33,171 nt of DNA from Arenimonas sp. (GCF_019459675.1 NZ_JAIBFH010000118.1:1-33171), one strand, 5' to 3'. Positions 1-8,883 are shown, counted from the stretch's first letter. Made by a program: numbers and translations. Notes: generated by a model not told the origin, from the sequence alone.

Positions 1-44
1 CCCCCCGCCGGCCCGGGCGGTGGCGACCCCGGCGGGGCGGCGGA

Positions 45-857
45 TCAATCGTTCGGGAACGGCGGGGTGTGGATCGTTTCCCTGGCGTTCCAGTACCAAT
101 AGAAGAAGCCGCCCTTCGCCTGCAGCAGCGTATCGGTGACCAGGCTTTCCTGGTGGATGTTGCCCCAGCAAGCCCGCGCTGAATTGCGGTTGTTGTGCAG
201 GTCGATGCATTCGGCCTGCGGCATCGGCGGTTTTGGCGGAATGTACAGCGCGCTGCCGCGCGGCACCCAAAGGTCCGCAAGCCGTATCTTGCTCAACCTG
301 GGCCAGTAGCGACCCACCGATGTGACCAGGGGCAGGTGGGGATCGATCGATGCGAACACGTGCGGGAAGTCGTGATGCTCCAGATCCGTGCACACCACGC
401 TCAGCAGCGTGTTCCCCGTGCCCTGGTAGGGCGACCAGTGTCCGGCGAACACGCCGTACTCGTATTCGATCTGCGACAGCTTCGGCACGGGGCTTTCGAT
501 CTTCACCGCATCCCCGGGCTCCACCAGCGTGATACCGAAGGCCGCGGCCACGTCGCGCGTGGCCCACATCGGGGCATAGGCCACGTGGTCCGCGGCGAAA
601 CCCAGCTGCGTCTCTATCCCATAGGGCGGGGTTTTCTTGACCCCTTTGACCTGCGAGACGACGTACTCGTTGCCAAGCGCGACCTGCGGATCGGTGGGCG
701 CAGCCTGGATCAACTTCGCACCCCGCGGCGGCTTGGCCAGGTAACGGGGCCGGCCGCGGTCATTGTGGAAATACGGCGTTGCAGCCAGGTTGATCGGCTC
801 TTCGCTGGCTTCCTTGATGAACACCGGTGTCTGGAACTTCATCTCAGCCACGGCCAT
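45..857 (-). CDS. Uncharacterised protein, 270 aa
   Basis: Intact ORF with plausible composition (MAVAEMKFQTPVFIKEASEEP...). An internal Met at about 842 is an alternative start. No family recognised. Confidence 0.7.
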   Translation of the reverse strand: MAVAEMKFQTPVFIKEASEEPINLAATPYFHNDRGRPRYLAKPPRGAKLIQAAPTDPQVALGNEYVVSQVKGVKKTPPYGIETQLGFAADHVAYAPMWATRDVAAAFGITLVEPGDAVKIESPVPKLSQIEYEYGVFAGHWSPYQGTGNTLLSVVCTDLEHHDFPHVFASIDPHLPLVTSVGRYWPRLSKIRLADLWVPRGSALYIPPKPPMPQAECIDLHNNRNSARACWGNIHQESLVTDTLLQAKGGFFYWYWNARETIHTPPFPND

Positions 858-1003
858 CCCCTTGCGTTCGGTGTGTCGTCATGGGTTCGAGTGGCGCAGG
901 AAAAACGGCGTCCCCACGCCTTCGTCGCCAAGCGCATCCCGGCCCGGGTGTCGTGCCCGAGGGCTGGACTGGATAACGACGGTTCGGTGAATATAACGGC
1001 CAA

Positions 1004-2632
1004 ATGCCAGCCGACACCACACCGCCCGGACAACTGCTGACGCTGCTGCCCGATGCGGTGCTGCAGACAGACGCGCTGTGGGTGGTGACCTACTTGAACC
1101 CCGCCTGGCACCAGCTCACCGGCCATGCGCTCGAGGCGTCGATCGGCCGGTCTCTGCTCGACTTCGTGCACCCCGATGACAGGGGCACGCTGCGGTCGGG
1201 CATGCCGGTTTTCCGGCTGCGCTTCGCCGATTCGGGCTATCGCTGGATGCGCCTTCAGCTGCGGTCGGAGTCCGACGATGCCAACCGCGTGGTCAGCCGC
1301 CAGGGCGTGCTGATTGAAATCACCGAGGTCACCGAACAGGTTTTGGTCGAGGTCCGCCAGCGCTTCCTGCGCCTGCTTGAAACCATCGACGGCGTAGTCT
1401 GGGAAGCCGAGCGCGGCGTGGGAAATACCTTCCTGAGCCCGCAAGTGGAGCGCCTGTTCGGCTACACGGTGGAAGAGTGGCGGTCACACCCGAGCTTCTG
1501 GCGCACGCACGTGCATCCCGACGGCCTGCCGGCAGCGCAGGCCATCGACGACGCCGCGTACAGCGCGACGCACAGCTACGCCTACGAGATGAGCTACCGG
1601 CTGTTGGCCAAGTGCGGCAAGGTCGTCTGGGTACGCGACCTGTGCCGCGTGGTCGTCGAGCCGGGCCGGGCCAACCGCATGATCGGCCTGATGATCGACG
1701 TCAGCCAACAAAAGCAGACCGAACTCGAACTGGTGCAGTCCGACAACCGCTATTCGCTCGCCACCCGCGGATCCAACGACGGCATCTGGGATTGGAACCT
1801 GCAGACGGGCGTGCTGCATGCGTCCGAGCGCTTCCATGAGATCGTCGGGCTGGGCGGCGCCGGCAACCTGCATGACGACGGCTGGTATTTCCTCGAACAG
1901 CTCATTGATCCCGATGACCGCAGCCGCGTTCAGGACGCCTATCGCAGGCATCTGTCGGGCACGCGCCCGAACTTCTCGGTGGATTTCCGGGCACGCCACG
2001 GCTCGGGGCGGCTGGTGTGGGTCAACTGGCGCGGCGTCGCCCAGTTCGAAGAAGGCGTAGCCGTGCGGATGGCCGGGTCGTTGAGCGACCTGGCGGAACG
2101 CGGCAGCTCCTACGATTCCCTGACCAACCTGCCCGGCCGGCCGCTGTTCCGCGATCGGCTGGAGCACGCCATCGCGCTGCATCGCGACGACCCGGCGAAT
2201 GGGCACGACGCGACGGCACCGGGCGGCACCACGATGTTCGCCGTGCTGATGCTGGACCTCAATCAGTTCAAGGTGGTCAACGACACCCTGGGCCACCATG
2301 TCGGGGACCAGCTGCTGCAGCAGGTGGCACGCCGGCTGGAGGCCAGCGTGCGTGCGGCCGACCTGGTGGCCCGCATGAGTGGCGATGAGTTCAACGTGCT
2401 GCTGGAATCGGTCAACGTCGCCGATGCCACGGCGCGGGCCAGGCAACTCGCGGCCGCCCTGGCGGCCCCGTATCGGATCGGCACACACACCGTGGCGAGC
2501 GGCGGCGCGAGCATCGGCGTGGTCATGAGCCAGGTCGGATTCGCGACCACCGACGACTACCTGCGCGCCGCGGACGCCGCGATGTACCTGGCCAAGAGCC
2601 AGGGCCTGGGCGTTTGCGTTTCCGCGGGCTGA
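1004..2632 (+). CDS. PAS-domain (about three PAS/PAC repeats) diguanylate cyclase with GGDEF domain
   Basis: PAS-like segments (LLPDAVLQTDALWVVTYLNPAW..., FLRLLETIDGVVWEAE..., YSLATRGSNDGIWDWNLQTG...). C-terminal GGDEF domain with SGDEF signature and an RAAD (RxxD) I-site five residues upstream. Confidence 0.92.
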   Translation: MPADTTPPGQLLTLLPDAVLQTDALWVVTYLNPAWHQLTGHALEASIGRSLLDFVHPDDRGTLRSGMPVFRLRFADSGYRWMRLQLRSESDDANRVVSRQGVLIEITEVTEQVLVEVRQRFLRLLETIDGVVWEAERGVGNTFLSPQVERLFGYTVEEWRSHPSFWRTHVHPDGLPAAQAIDDAAYSATHSYAYEMSYRLLAKCGKVVWVRDLCRVVVEPGRANRMIGLMIDVSQQKQTELELVQSDNRYSLATRGSNDGIWDWNLQTGVLHASERFHEIVGLGGAGNLHDDGWYFLEQLIDPDDRSRVQDAYRRHLSGTRPNFSVDFRARHGSGRLVWVNWRGVAQFEEGVAVRMAGSLSDLAERGSSYDSLTNLPGRPLFRDRLEHAIALHRDDPANGHDATAPGGTTMFAVLMLDLNQFKVVNDTLGHHVGDQLLQQVARRLEASVRAADLVARMSGDEFNVLLESVNVADATARARQLAAALAAPYRIGTHTVASGGASIGVVMSQVGFATTDDYLRAADAAMYLAKSQGLGVCVSAG

Positions 2633-2783
2633 GGCCCCGAGACCTCGCCGGGCGTGAGGTCACCGCTGCCAAGGCGGACCTTGAAGGAGAGCATCGCCTG
2701 GCCGGCGCGGGTTTGGCCGTGTTAAGCAATTGTTGTCGTTGCTAGACTATGCTTGATGAAAAGCGCATAACCCACTGGCACAC

Positions 2784-3221
2784 ATGGCAAACCTGAACCC
2801 CTTCCTGCCCCTCCCCTTGCCTTTGGCCGGCCTGGCCTGGCTTACGGGCATGCGTCGGGTGCCCGACAACAGTGTGGTCACCGTGCACCGCTTCGGCCGC
2901 TTCGTGCGGGCCCTGGGCGCGGGCTGGCGCTGGACGGTGCCGGGCCTGGATCGCCTGGGCCAGCCGGTTTGCCTGATCGGCCACTACCTGGACATTCCCG
3001 ACGCCACCGGTGCCCACGCCGAGCTGTACTACCAGATCCTCGACCCGGCCCAGGCCGGCGAAGCCCTGGACCGGGTGGACGCCCTGGTGACCGACCAGGC
3101 CCTGGCGGCCCTGGCCAGCCTGGGCACCCGCCCGCTGGCCGACGCCCTCAAGGCCGACCTCAACCAGCGCGTGGCCCGCATGGGCCTGCGCATCACCCGC
3201 TGCGCCCTCCGCGCCGCCTGA
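2784..3221 (+). CDS. Short SPFH/Band 7-like protein, 145 aa, possibly C-terminally truncated
   Basis: VPDNSVVTVHRFGRFVRALGAGWRWTVPGLDRLG followed by LNQRVARMGLRITRCALRAA resembles the Band 7 core (…WGI.VTRVEI…) and ends at that point. Confidence 0.65.
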   Translation: MANLNPFLPLPLPLAGLAWLTGMRRVPDNSVVTVHRFGRFVRALGAGWRWTVPGLDRLGQPVCLIGHYLDIPDATGAHAELYYQILDPAQAGEALDRVDALVTDQALAALASLGTRPLADALKADLNQRVARMGLRITRCALRAA

Positions 3222-3326
3222 AGAACGGGAAGTGCGGGGTCAGGTTCACTTGATCCCGCCGGGCGGTCGTCGACATCGCCGCAGCGCGTCGTGGGATTAA
3301 GTCACCCTGACCCCGTTCTTCAGGCG
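3215..3326. repeat. REP-like imperfect inverted repeat (extragenic palindrome)
   Basis: Left arm CGCCTGAAGAAC-GGGAAGTGC-GGGGTCAGGTTCACTTGATCCC. Reverse complement of right arm CGCCTGAAGAAC-GGGGTCAGGGTGACTTAATCCC. The arms match apart from a 9-bp insertion and a few substitutions. Confidence 0.8.
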
Positions 3327-3336
3327 ACAATGGGGG

Positions 3337-3984
3337 ATGGATTCCTTATCGCATCTGGCGCCTGAACTTGAAGCGGGACTCGTGGCCCTGGGCCTGCCGG
3401 CGCAGCCGCTGGCCGGGCGCCTGCTTGAGTACCTGGCGCTGCTCGATCGCTGGAATGGCACCTACAACCTCACCGCCGTGCGCGACCCGCGCGAGATGGT
3501 CGCCAGGCACCTGCTCGATTCGCTGTCGATGTGGCCGCACGTGCAGGCCGGCAAGCTGGCCGACCTGGGCACCGGCCCCGGCTTGCCCGGCATCCCGCTT
3601 GCGCTCGCGGTCCCTGGCCTGCAGGTGACGCTGGTGGAAAGCATCAGCAAGAAGACCCGCTTCTTGCGTGAAGCCGTGCGCCAGCTGGGCATGGACAACG
3701 TCCGCGTGCTCGATTCGCGGGCCGAAGAGGTCGACGAGCCCGGCGCCTTCGACCAGATCACGGCCCGCGCGATGGACACGCTGGCCGGCATCCTCGAGGT
3801 CGGAGGGCACTTGCTTTCTCCCGGCGGGCGACTGCTGGCGATGAAAGGCCAGGTCCCGGAAGCCGAGTTGGCCGCGCTGCCGCCCGGCTGGCGCCTGGAA
3901 TCGGTGCGAAAGCTGGCGGTTCCCGGTTTGGAAGGCGACCGACACCTGGTCACGATCACCCGCACCCCCTCGCAGGCGGCATAA
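3337..3984 (+). CDS. rsmG: 16S rRNA (guanine(527)-N(7))-methyltransferase RsmG (GidB)
   Basis: [26 protein letters not shown] and [17 protein letters not shown] are characteristic of RsmG. Followed by parA-parB. Confidence 0.95.
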   Translation: MDSLSHLAPELEAGLVALGLPAQPLAGRLLEYLALLDRWNGTYNLTAVRDPREMVARHLLDSLSMWPHVQAGKLADLGTGPGLPGIPLALAVPGLQVTLVESISKKTRFLREAVRQLGMDNVRVLDSRAEEVDEPGAFDQITARAMDTLAGILEVGGHLLSPGGRLLAMKGQVPEAELAALPPGWRLESVRKLAVPGLEGDRHLVTITRTPSQAA

Positions 3985-4066
3985 TCCCCCGCTCGGGCCG
4001 ACGCCCCGCGGACGCCCGATCCGCGCCACCAACCCCCGGTCACGACGACCGGTGCCAGGAGTCTGA

Positions 4067-4846
4067 ATGGGCCGCATCATCGCCATCGCCAACCAGAAGG
4101 GCGGAGTGGGCAAGACCACCACCGCCGTGAACCTGGCCGCCGCGCTGGCCGCCGTGCCCCGCAAGGTCCTGCTGGTGGACATGGACCCGCAGGGCAACGC
4201 CACCATGGCCTCGGGCGTGGACAAGCGCGAGCTGGAAAACTCCACCTGCGAAGTGCTGCTGGCCGAATGCCCCGCCAGCGCCGCCATCGTGCGGGCCGCC
4301 GAGAATTACGACCTGCTGCCCGGCAACATCGACCTCACCGCGGCCGAGATCCGGCTGATGGACGAAAGCGCGCGCGAGCAGCGGCTCAAGAACGCGCTGC
4401 TGCCCATCCGCGACAACTACGACTACATCATCATCGATTGCCCGCCTTCGCTGAGCCTGCTCACGCTCAACGCCCTGGCCGTGGCCGACGGCGTCATCGT
4501 GCCCATGCAGTGCGAGTACTTCGCGCTGGAAGGACTGAGTTCGCTGGTGGACACCATCAACGCGCTCAAGGGCAAGCTCAACCCGGCGCTGGAAATCGAA
4601 GGCATCGTGCGCACCATGTTCGACGTGCGCAACAACCTGGCCAACGCCGTGTCGGGCGAGCTGATCAAGCACTTCGGCGACAAGGTGTTCCGCTCGATCA
4701 TCCCGCGCAACGTGCGCCTGGCCGAGGCGCCCAGCCATGGCCAGAGCATCGTCGGCTATGACCGGGCTTCGCGCGGCGGCATCGCCTACCTGGGCCTGGC
4801 CGGCGAGATCGTGCGGCGCGAGAAAAAGATCAAGGAGTCAGCATGA
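4067..4846 (+). CDS. parA: Chromosome partitioning ATPase ParA (Soj)
   Basis: Deviant Walker A IIAIANQKGGVGKTTTAVNLAAALA. YDYIIIDCPPSLSLLTLNAL. Precedes parB. Confidence 0.96.
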   Translation: MGRIIAIANQKGGVGKTTTAVNLAAALAAVPRKVLLVDMDPQGNATMASGVDKRELENSTCEVLLAECPASAAIVRAAENYDLLPGNIDLTAAEIRLMDESAREQRLKNALLPIRDNYDYIIIDCPPSLSLLTLNALAVADGVIVPMQCEYFALEGLSSLVDTINALKGKLNPALEIEGIVRTMFDVRNNLANAVSGELIKHFGDKVFRSIIPRNVRLAEAPSHGQSIVGYDRASRGGIAYLGLAGEIVRREKKIKESA

Positions 4847-5751
4847 GCACCAAGAAGCGCGGCCTCGGACGCGGCCTGGAGGCCCTGCTGGGCACGGGCA
4901 ACAAGGGCGCTGCCCCGGCGGCCGAGACCGACGACGCCGGCGAAGGCATGCGTTCCCTGCCCATCACCGCGCTGCAGCCGGGCAAGTACCAGCCGCGCAC
5001 CGGCATGGATCCGGCCAAGCTCACCGAGCTGGCCGAGTCCATCAAGGCCCAGGGCCTGATCCAGCCGATCGTGGTGCGCCAGATCGGCGCCGGCAAGGAC
5101 GGCCAGCCGCGCTACGAGATCATCGCCGGCGAGCGCCGCTGGCGCGCCGCCACCCAGGCCGGCCTGACCGATATCCCGGTGGTGCTGCGCGAGGTGGACG
5201 ACCGCGCCGTGATCGCCATGGCGCTGATCGAGAACATACAGCGCGAAGACCTCAACCCGCTGGAAGAGGCCCAGGCGCTGAGCCGGCTGATCGACGAGTT
5301 TTCGCTCACCCACCAGCAGGCCGCCGAAGCCGTGGGCCGTTCGCGCGCCGCGGTGTCCAACCTGCTGCGCCTGCTGGAGCTGCCCGACGGCATTCGCAAG
5401 CTGCTGGAGGAAAAGGCGCTGGAAATGGGCCACGCCCGCGCCCTGCTGACGCTGGCGCCCGCCGCAGCGCTGCAGCTGGCGCGCGAAGCGGTGGCCGAGG
5501 GCTGGTCGGTGCGCGAAGTCGAGCGCCGGGCGCAGATGCTGGGCAAGGGCCAGATCCCGGGCAAGGCCGCGAAGGCCAACGGCAAGAAGGTGGACCCCGA
5601 CATTGCTGCGCTGGAGCGCGAACTGTCCGAAACGCTCAGCGCCAAGGTGGCCGTGCAGCACGGCCGCGGCGGCCGCGGCAAGCTGGTGATCAGCTACCAC
5701 GGCCTGGACACCCTGGACGGCATCCTCGAGCGACTGCGCGGCGGGGGCTGA
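4843..5751 (+). CDS. parB: Chromosome partitioning protein ParB (Spo0J)
   Basis: KRGLGRGLEALLG N-terminus, LQPGKYQPRTGMD..., GERRWRAA, ALIENIQREDLNPLEEA. Starts by ATGA overlap with the parA stop. Confidence 0.96.
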   Translation: MSTKKRGLGRGLEALLGTGNKGAAPAAETDDAGEGMRSLPITALQPGKYQPRTGMDPAKLTELAESIKAQGLIQPIVVRQIGAGKDGQPRYEIIAGERRWRAATQAGLTDIPVVLREVDDRAVIAMALIENIQREDLNPLEEAQALSRLIDEFSLTHQQAAEAVGRSRAAVSNLLRLLELPDGIRKLLEEKALEMGHARALLTLAPAAALQLAREAVAEGWSVREVERRAQMLGKGQIPGKAAKANGKKVDPDIAALERELSETLSAKVAVQHGRGGRGKLVISYHGLDTLDGILERLRGGG

Positions 5752-5843
5752 GCACCACGCCCTAATTCAGCCTTAATCTTGGCCAGGCCAGACTGGCCCT
5801 GGTTGGGGCCCGCATCAGGATGCTCCGGAGCAACCCACCGATC

Positions 5844-6563
5844 ATGCCAGCCCTTTCCGTCGTCATCCCGGCATTCAATGAAGAGGGCAACGTGGCTGCG
5901 CTGCTGGGCGAAGTGCTGGCCGCCCTGCGCGGCGTGGTGGACTTCGAAGTGATCTTCGTGGACGACCACAGCCGGGACGGTACCCTGGCCGCGCTGCTGG
6001 CCGCCAAGGCCGGCGCGCCCGAGCTGCGCGTGATCACCCACGAAACCCAGAGCGGCCAGAGCACCGCCATCCGCACCGGCGTCAGGGCGGCACGCGGCGC
6101 CTGGGTGGCCACCCTGGACGGCGACGGCCAGAACGACCCGGCCGACCTGCCCAAGCTGCTGGCCGCGCGCGACGCCGGCGCCCCGGCCGTGAAGCTCTAC
6201 GCCGGCTGGCGCGTGAACCGCCAGGACACCGGCAGCAAGAAATGGGCCTCGAAATGGGCCAACGCCATCCGCTCGCGCCTGCTGCGCGACGCCACGCCCG
6301 ACACCGGCTGCGGCACCAAGCTGTTCGAGCGTGCGGCCTTCCTCGACCTGCCCTGGTTCGACCACATGCACCGCTACCTGCCGGCCCTGATGCAGCGCGC
6401 CGGCTGGCAGACGGTGTCGGTGCCGGTGAACCACCGCCCGCGCGGCGCCGGCGCTTCCAAGTACACCAACCTGGGCCGCGCCATCGTCGGCGTCCGCGAC
6501 CTGATCGGCGTGGCCTGGCTGATCAAGCGCAGCAAGCTCACCGCCACCCGCGAACTGGAGTAA
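5844..6563 (+). CDS. Family 2 glycosyltransferase (dolichyl-phosphate mannosyltransferase-like)
   Basis: MPALSVVIPAFNEEGNVAALLGEVL...FVDDHSRDGT...ATLDGDGQNDPADLPKL. The ORF extends upstream to 5820; 5844 is the more likely start. Confidence 0.9.
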   Translation: MPALSVVIPAFNEEGNVAALLGEVLAALRGVVDFEVIFVDDHSRDGTLAALLAAKAGAPELRVITHETQSGQSTAIRTGVRAARGAWVATLDGDGQNDPADLPKLLAARDAGAPAVKLYAGWRVNRQDTGSKKWASKWANAIRSRLLRDATPDTGCGTKLFERAAFLDLPWFDHMHRYLPALMQRAGWQTVSVPVNHRPRGAGASKYTNLGRAIVGVRDLIGVAWLIKRSKLTATRELE

Positions 6564-6567
6564 CCCC

Positions 6568-6894
6568 ATGAATGACGAGATCCTCTGGCTGGCCTGGACC
6601 GGCCTGCACGTCACCCCGTGGAAGCTGATCGGCTACACGGGCGCCCTGATGTTCGGCGGCCGCTGGCTGGTGCAGTTCGTGGCCTCCCGCCGCGCCGGCA
6701 AGCCGGTGATCCCGCGGGTGTTCTGGTACATGAGCCTGGTGGGCAGCTTCATGACCCTGGCCTACTTCACCCTGTCGGCCAAGCAGGACTCGGTGGGCGT
6801 GCTGCAGAACCTGTTCCCCAGCTTCACCGCCGCCTACAGCCTGTACCTGGACATCAAGCACCGCGGCTGGCACCGCGACCGCGCCCGGCACTGA
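6568..6894 (+). CDS. LABN-domain (lipid-A-disaccharide synthase N-terminal-like) small membrane protein
   Basis: WKLIGYTGALMFGGRWLVQFVASRRAGKPVIPRVFWYMSLVGSFMTLAYF is the LABN-type signature. 4 bp downstream of the GT2 gene. Confidence 0.88.
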   Translation: MNDEILWLAWTGLHVTPWKLIGYTGALMFGGRWLVQFVASRRAGKPVIPRVFWYMSLVGSFMTLAYFTLSAKQDSVGVLQNLFPSFTAAYSLYLDIKHRGWHRDRARH

Positions 6895-6914
6895 CCCCGC
6901 CTGTGGATAAGTCC

Positions 6915-6943
6915 TTGCGGGGAAAGGGGAAGGTGGGCATAAT
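6915..6943 (+). promoter_or_regulatory. Candidate sigma70-type promoter for rpmB-rpmG
   Basis: TTGCGG (6915-6920), 17-bp spacer, CATAAT (6938-6943), upstream of the ribosomal protein genes. Confidence 0.55.
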
Positions 6944-6951
6944 TGCCGGCT

Positions 6952-7095
6952 CGCTCCGCACCCTGCCCCACGGCCCCGGCCCCGGAAGTGCGATTCCGGC
7001 CCTTGGCGGAGCGTAAAGCTGCATCCCGTATCGCATGCGCCTGCCGGCCCCAGGGCCAGCCGCGAGGGGCCGTCGCCACCCGGGCTATGGGTGGC
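6952..7095 (+). promoter_or_regulatory. Structured 5' leader of rpmB-rpmG (candidate)
   Basis: CGCTCCGC (6952-6959) pairs with GCGGAGCG (7006-7013), enclosing the hairpin CCGGAA/TTCCGG (6982-6987/6994-6999). Third hairpin GCCACCC/GGGTGGC (7075-7081/7089-7095), about 25 nt before the rpmB start. Confidence 0.45.
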
Positions 7096-7118
7096 CAGTC
7101 CTGACCCAGGAGTTGACC

Positions 7119-7355
7119 ATGAGCCGAGTTTGCCAAGTTACCGGCAAGAAAGTGATGACGGGTAACAACGTCTCCCACGCCAACAACAAGACCCGCCGCC
7201 GTTTCCTTCCCAACCTGCACGAGCGCCGCTTCTGGGTAGCCTCGGAAAACCGTTGGATCAAACTGCGTGTTTCCGCGAACGCGATGCGCACGATCGACAA
7301 GAACGGCATTGATGTCGTGCTTGCCGAACTCCGCGCCCGCGGCGAAAAGATCTGA
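7119..7355 (+). CDS. rpmB: 50S ribosomal protein L28 (bL28)
   Basis: [39 protein letters not shown]. The ORF-track start at 7035 is an upstream extension. Confidence 0.97.
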   Translation: MSRVCQVTGKKVMTGNNVSHANNKTRRRFLPNLHERRFWVASENRWIKLRVSANAMRTIDKNGIDVVLAELRARGEKI

Positions 7356-7368
7356 GGAGGACTGAACC

Positions 7369-7533
7369 ATGGCATCCAAGCGCGACAAGATCCGCCTGAC
7401 GTCTTCTGCCGGCACCGGTCATTTCTACACGACCGACAAGAACAAGAAGACCACCCCGGCCAAGATGGAGATCAAGAAGTACGATCCCGTCGTCCGCAAG
7501 CACGTGATGTACAAGGAAGGCAAGATCAAGTAA
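7369..7533 (+). CDS. rpmG: 50S ribosomal protein L33 (bL33), 54 aa
   Basis: Manual translation [54 protein letters not shown]. Preceded by GAGGAGG. Missing from the ORF track because of its length. Confidence 0.97.
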   Translation: MASKRDKIRLTSSAGTGHFYTTDKNKKTTPAKMEIKKYDPVVRKHVMYKEGKIK

Positions 7534-7561
7534 GCCTAACGGCCGCCTGATCGCTTCCCGG

Positions 7562-7588
7562 AAAACCCGCCCTGGTGGCGGGTTTTTT
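7562..7588 (+). terminator. Rho-independent terminator after rpmG (possibly bidirectional with cls)
   Basis: AAAACCCGCCCTGGTGGCGGGTTTTTT: 8-bp GC-rich stem followed by T6, with an A-run on the opposite side. Confidence 0.9.
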
Positions 7589-7596
7589 GTTGGCCG

Positions 7597-8883
7597 CTAG
7601 AGCTGGGACTTGAGCGGCAGCACCACGGTTTCAGCCAGCTTTTCGTGCCAGGGCCGGTCCAGCCATTCCTGGTAGGTGTAGGGCTCGGCCTGCAGCAGGT
7701 CGCGCTCGAAGGTGGCGGTCATGTGGGCGGCGAAGTCGCGGTCGTAGATGTTCAGGCTGGCTTCGTCGTTGAGCTGGAAGCTGCGCACGTCGAAGTTGGT
7801 GGAGCCCACGGACACCAGCAAGCCGTCGGCGATCAAGGACTTCACGTGCATCATCGTCGGCTGGTAGATGTGGATTTCAGCGCCGCCCTGCAGCAGGTCG
7901 CCCCAGATGGCGCGCGCCGACACTTTCACCAGGTCCGAGTCGATGTGCTCGCCCGGCACCAGCACGCGCACGCGCACGCCGCGCTTGAGCGCCATGCGCA
8001 GCGCGCGCACCGTCAGCTCGTCGGGCACGAAGTACGAGGCGTGCACGTCCAGCGTCTCGCGCGTGGCGGCGATGGCCATCAGATACATCAGGTGCATGCT
8101 TTCGCTGCCGCCTTCGGGCGAGCTCATGAACAGGTGGGCGTCCATGTCGCCCACGGGCGCCAGCGGCGGGAAGTACTCTTCGCCGTTGAGCACGTGGCCG
8201 GTGGTCTTGATCCAGTTGTCGATGAACGCGGCCTGGATCTGCGCCACCACCGGTCCCTCCACGCGGAAATGCATGTCGCGCCAGTGATCGGGGTCCTGGG
8301 CGTTGCCGGCCCATTGGTCGGCGATGCCGACGCCGCCGGTGAAGCCCACGCGCCCGTCCACCACCAGCAGCTTGCGGTGCGTGCGCTTGTTGATGCGCGA
8401 GAAGTTGTACCAGGCCAGCGGCCGGTAGTACTCCAGGCGAACGCCGGCGCCCTTCATGCGGGCCGCCGAGTCGGGGTCGAGCTTCATCCCGCCCACCCAG
8501 TCGATGATCACATTGACCTCGACGCCGGCGCGGGCGCGCTCGGCCAGAGCGTCGGAAAGCTCCTTGCCGATCTCGCCCGACCAGTAGATGTAGGTCTCGA
8601 AGTTGATGGTGCGCTGCGCGCCACGGATGGCCTCGAGCATGGCCGGGAAGATCTGCTCGCCGTTGTCCAGCGCTTCGACCCGGTTGCCGGCGGTGATGCC
8701 CGGGCCCAGCAGTACGCCCATTTCGCGGCGCAGCTGCGGGTCGTTGATCGCGTAGTCGTGCTCGATGCTGCGCTCTATCGTCTTCTCCGAACGCATGAAG
8801 TTGAAGGAGAACAGCACGGCCACCATCGTGCCCAGTACGGTGGCGGCGAGCAGCCAGTAGGCCTTCTTTCGGCTGATTTGCAT
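7597..8883 (-). CDS. cls: Cardiolipin synthase / phospholipase D-family protein
   Basis: Two HKD motifs: HRKLLVVDGRVGFTGG and HVKSLIADGLLVSVGSTNFD. N-terminal TM segment. Start at MQISRKKAYWLLAA; the 561-aa ORF in the track is extended upstream. Confidence 0.92.
   Translation of the reverse strand: MQISRKKAYWLLAATVLGTMVAVLFSFNFMRSEKTIERSIEHDYAINDPQLRREMGVLLGPGITAGNRVEALDNGEQIFPAMLEAIRGAQRTINFETYIYWSGEIGKELSDALAERARAGVEVNVIIDWVGGMKLDPDSAARMKGAGVRLEYYRPLAWYNFSRINKRTHRKLLVVDGRVGFTGGVGIADQWAGNAQDPDHWRDMHFRVEGPVVAQIQAAFIDNWIKTTGHVLNGEEYFPPLAPVGDMDAHLFMSSPEGGSESMHLMYLMAIAATRETLDVHASYFVPDELTVRALRMALKRGVRVRVLVPGEHIDSDLVKVSARAIWGDLLQGGAEIHIYQPTMMHVKSLIADGLLVSVGSTNFDVRSFQLNDEASLNIYDRDFAAHMTATFERDLLQAEPYTYQEWLDRPWHEKLAETVVLPLKSQL

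Noticed and set aside
5786-5798. GGCCAG-A-CTGGCC palindrome after parB
   Set aside because: Short, GC-rich, no T-run and not parS-like; likely chance in high-GC DNA.
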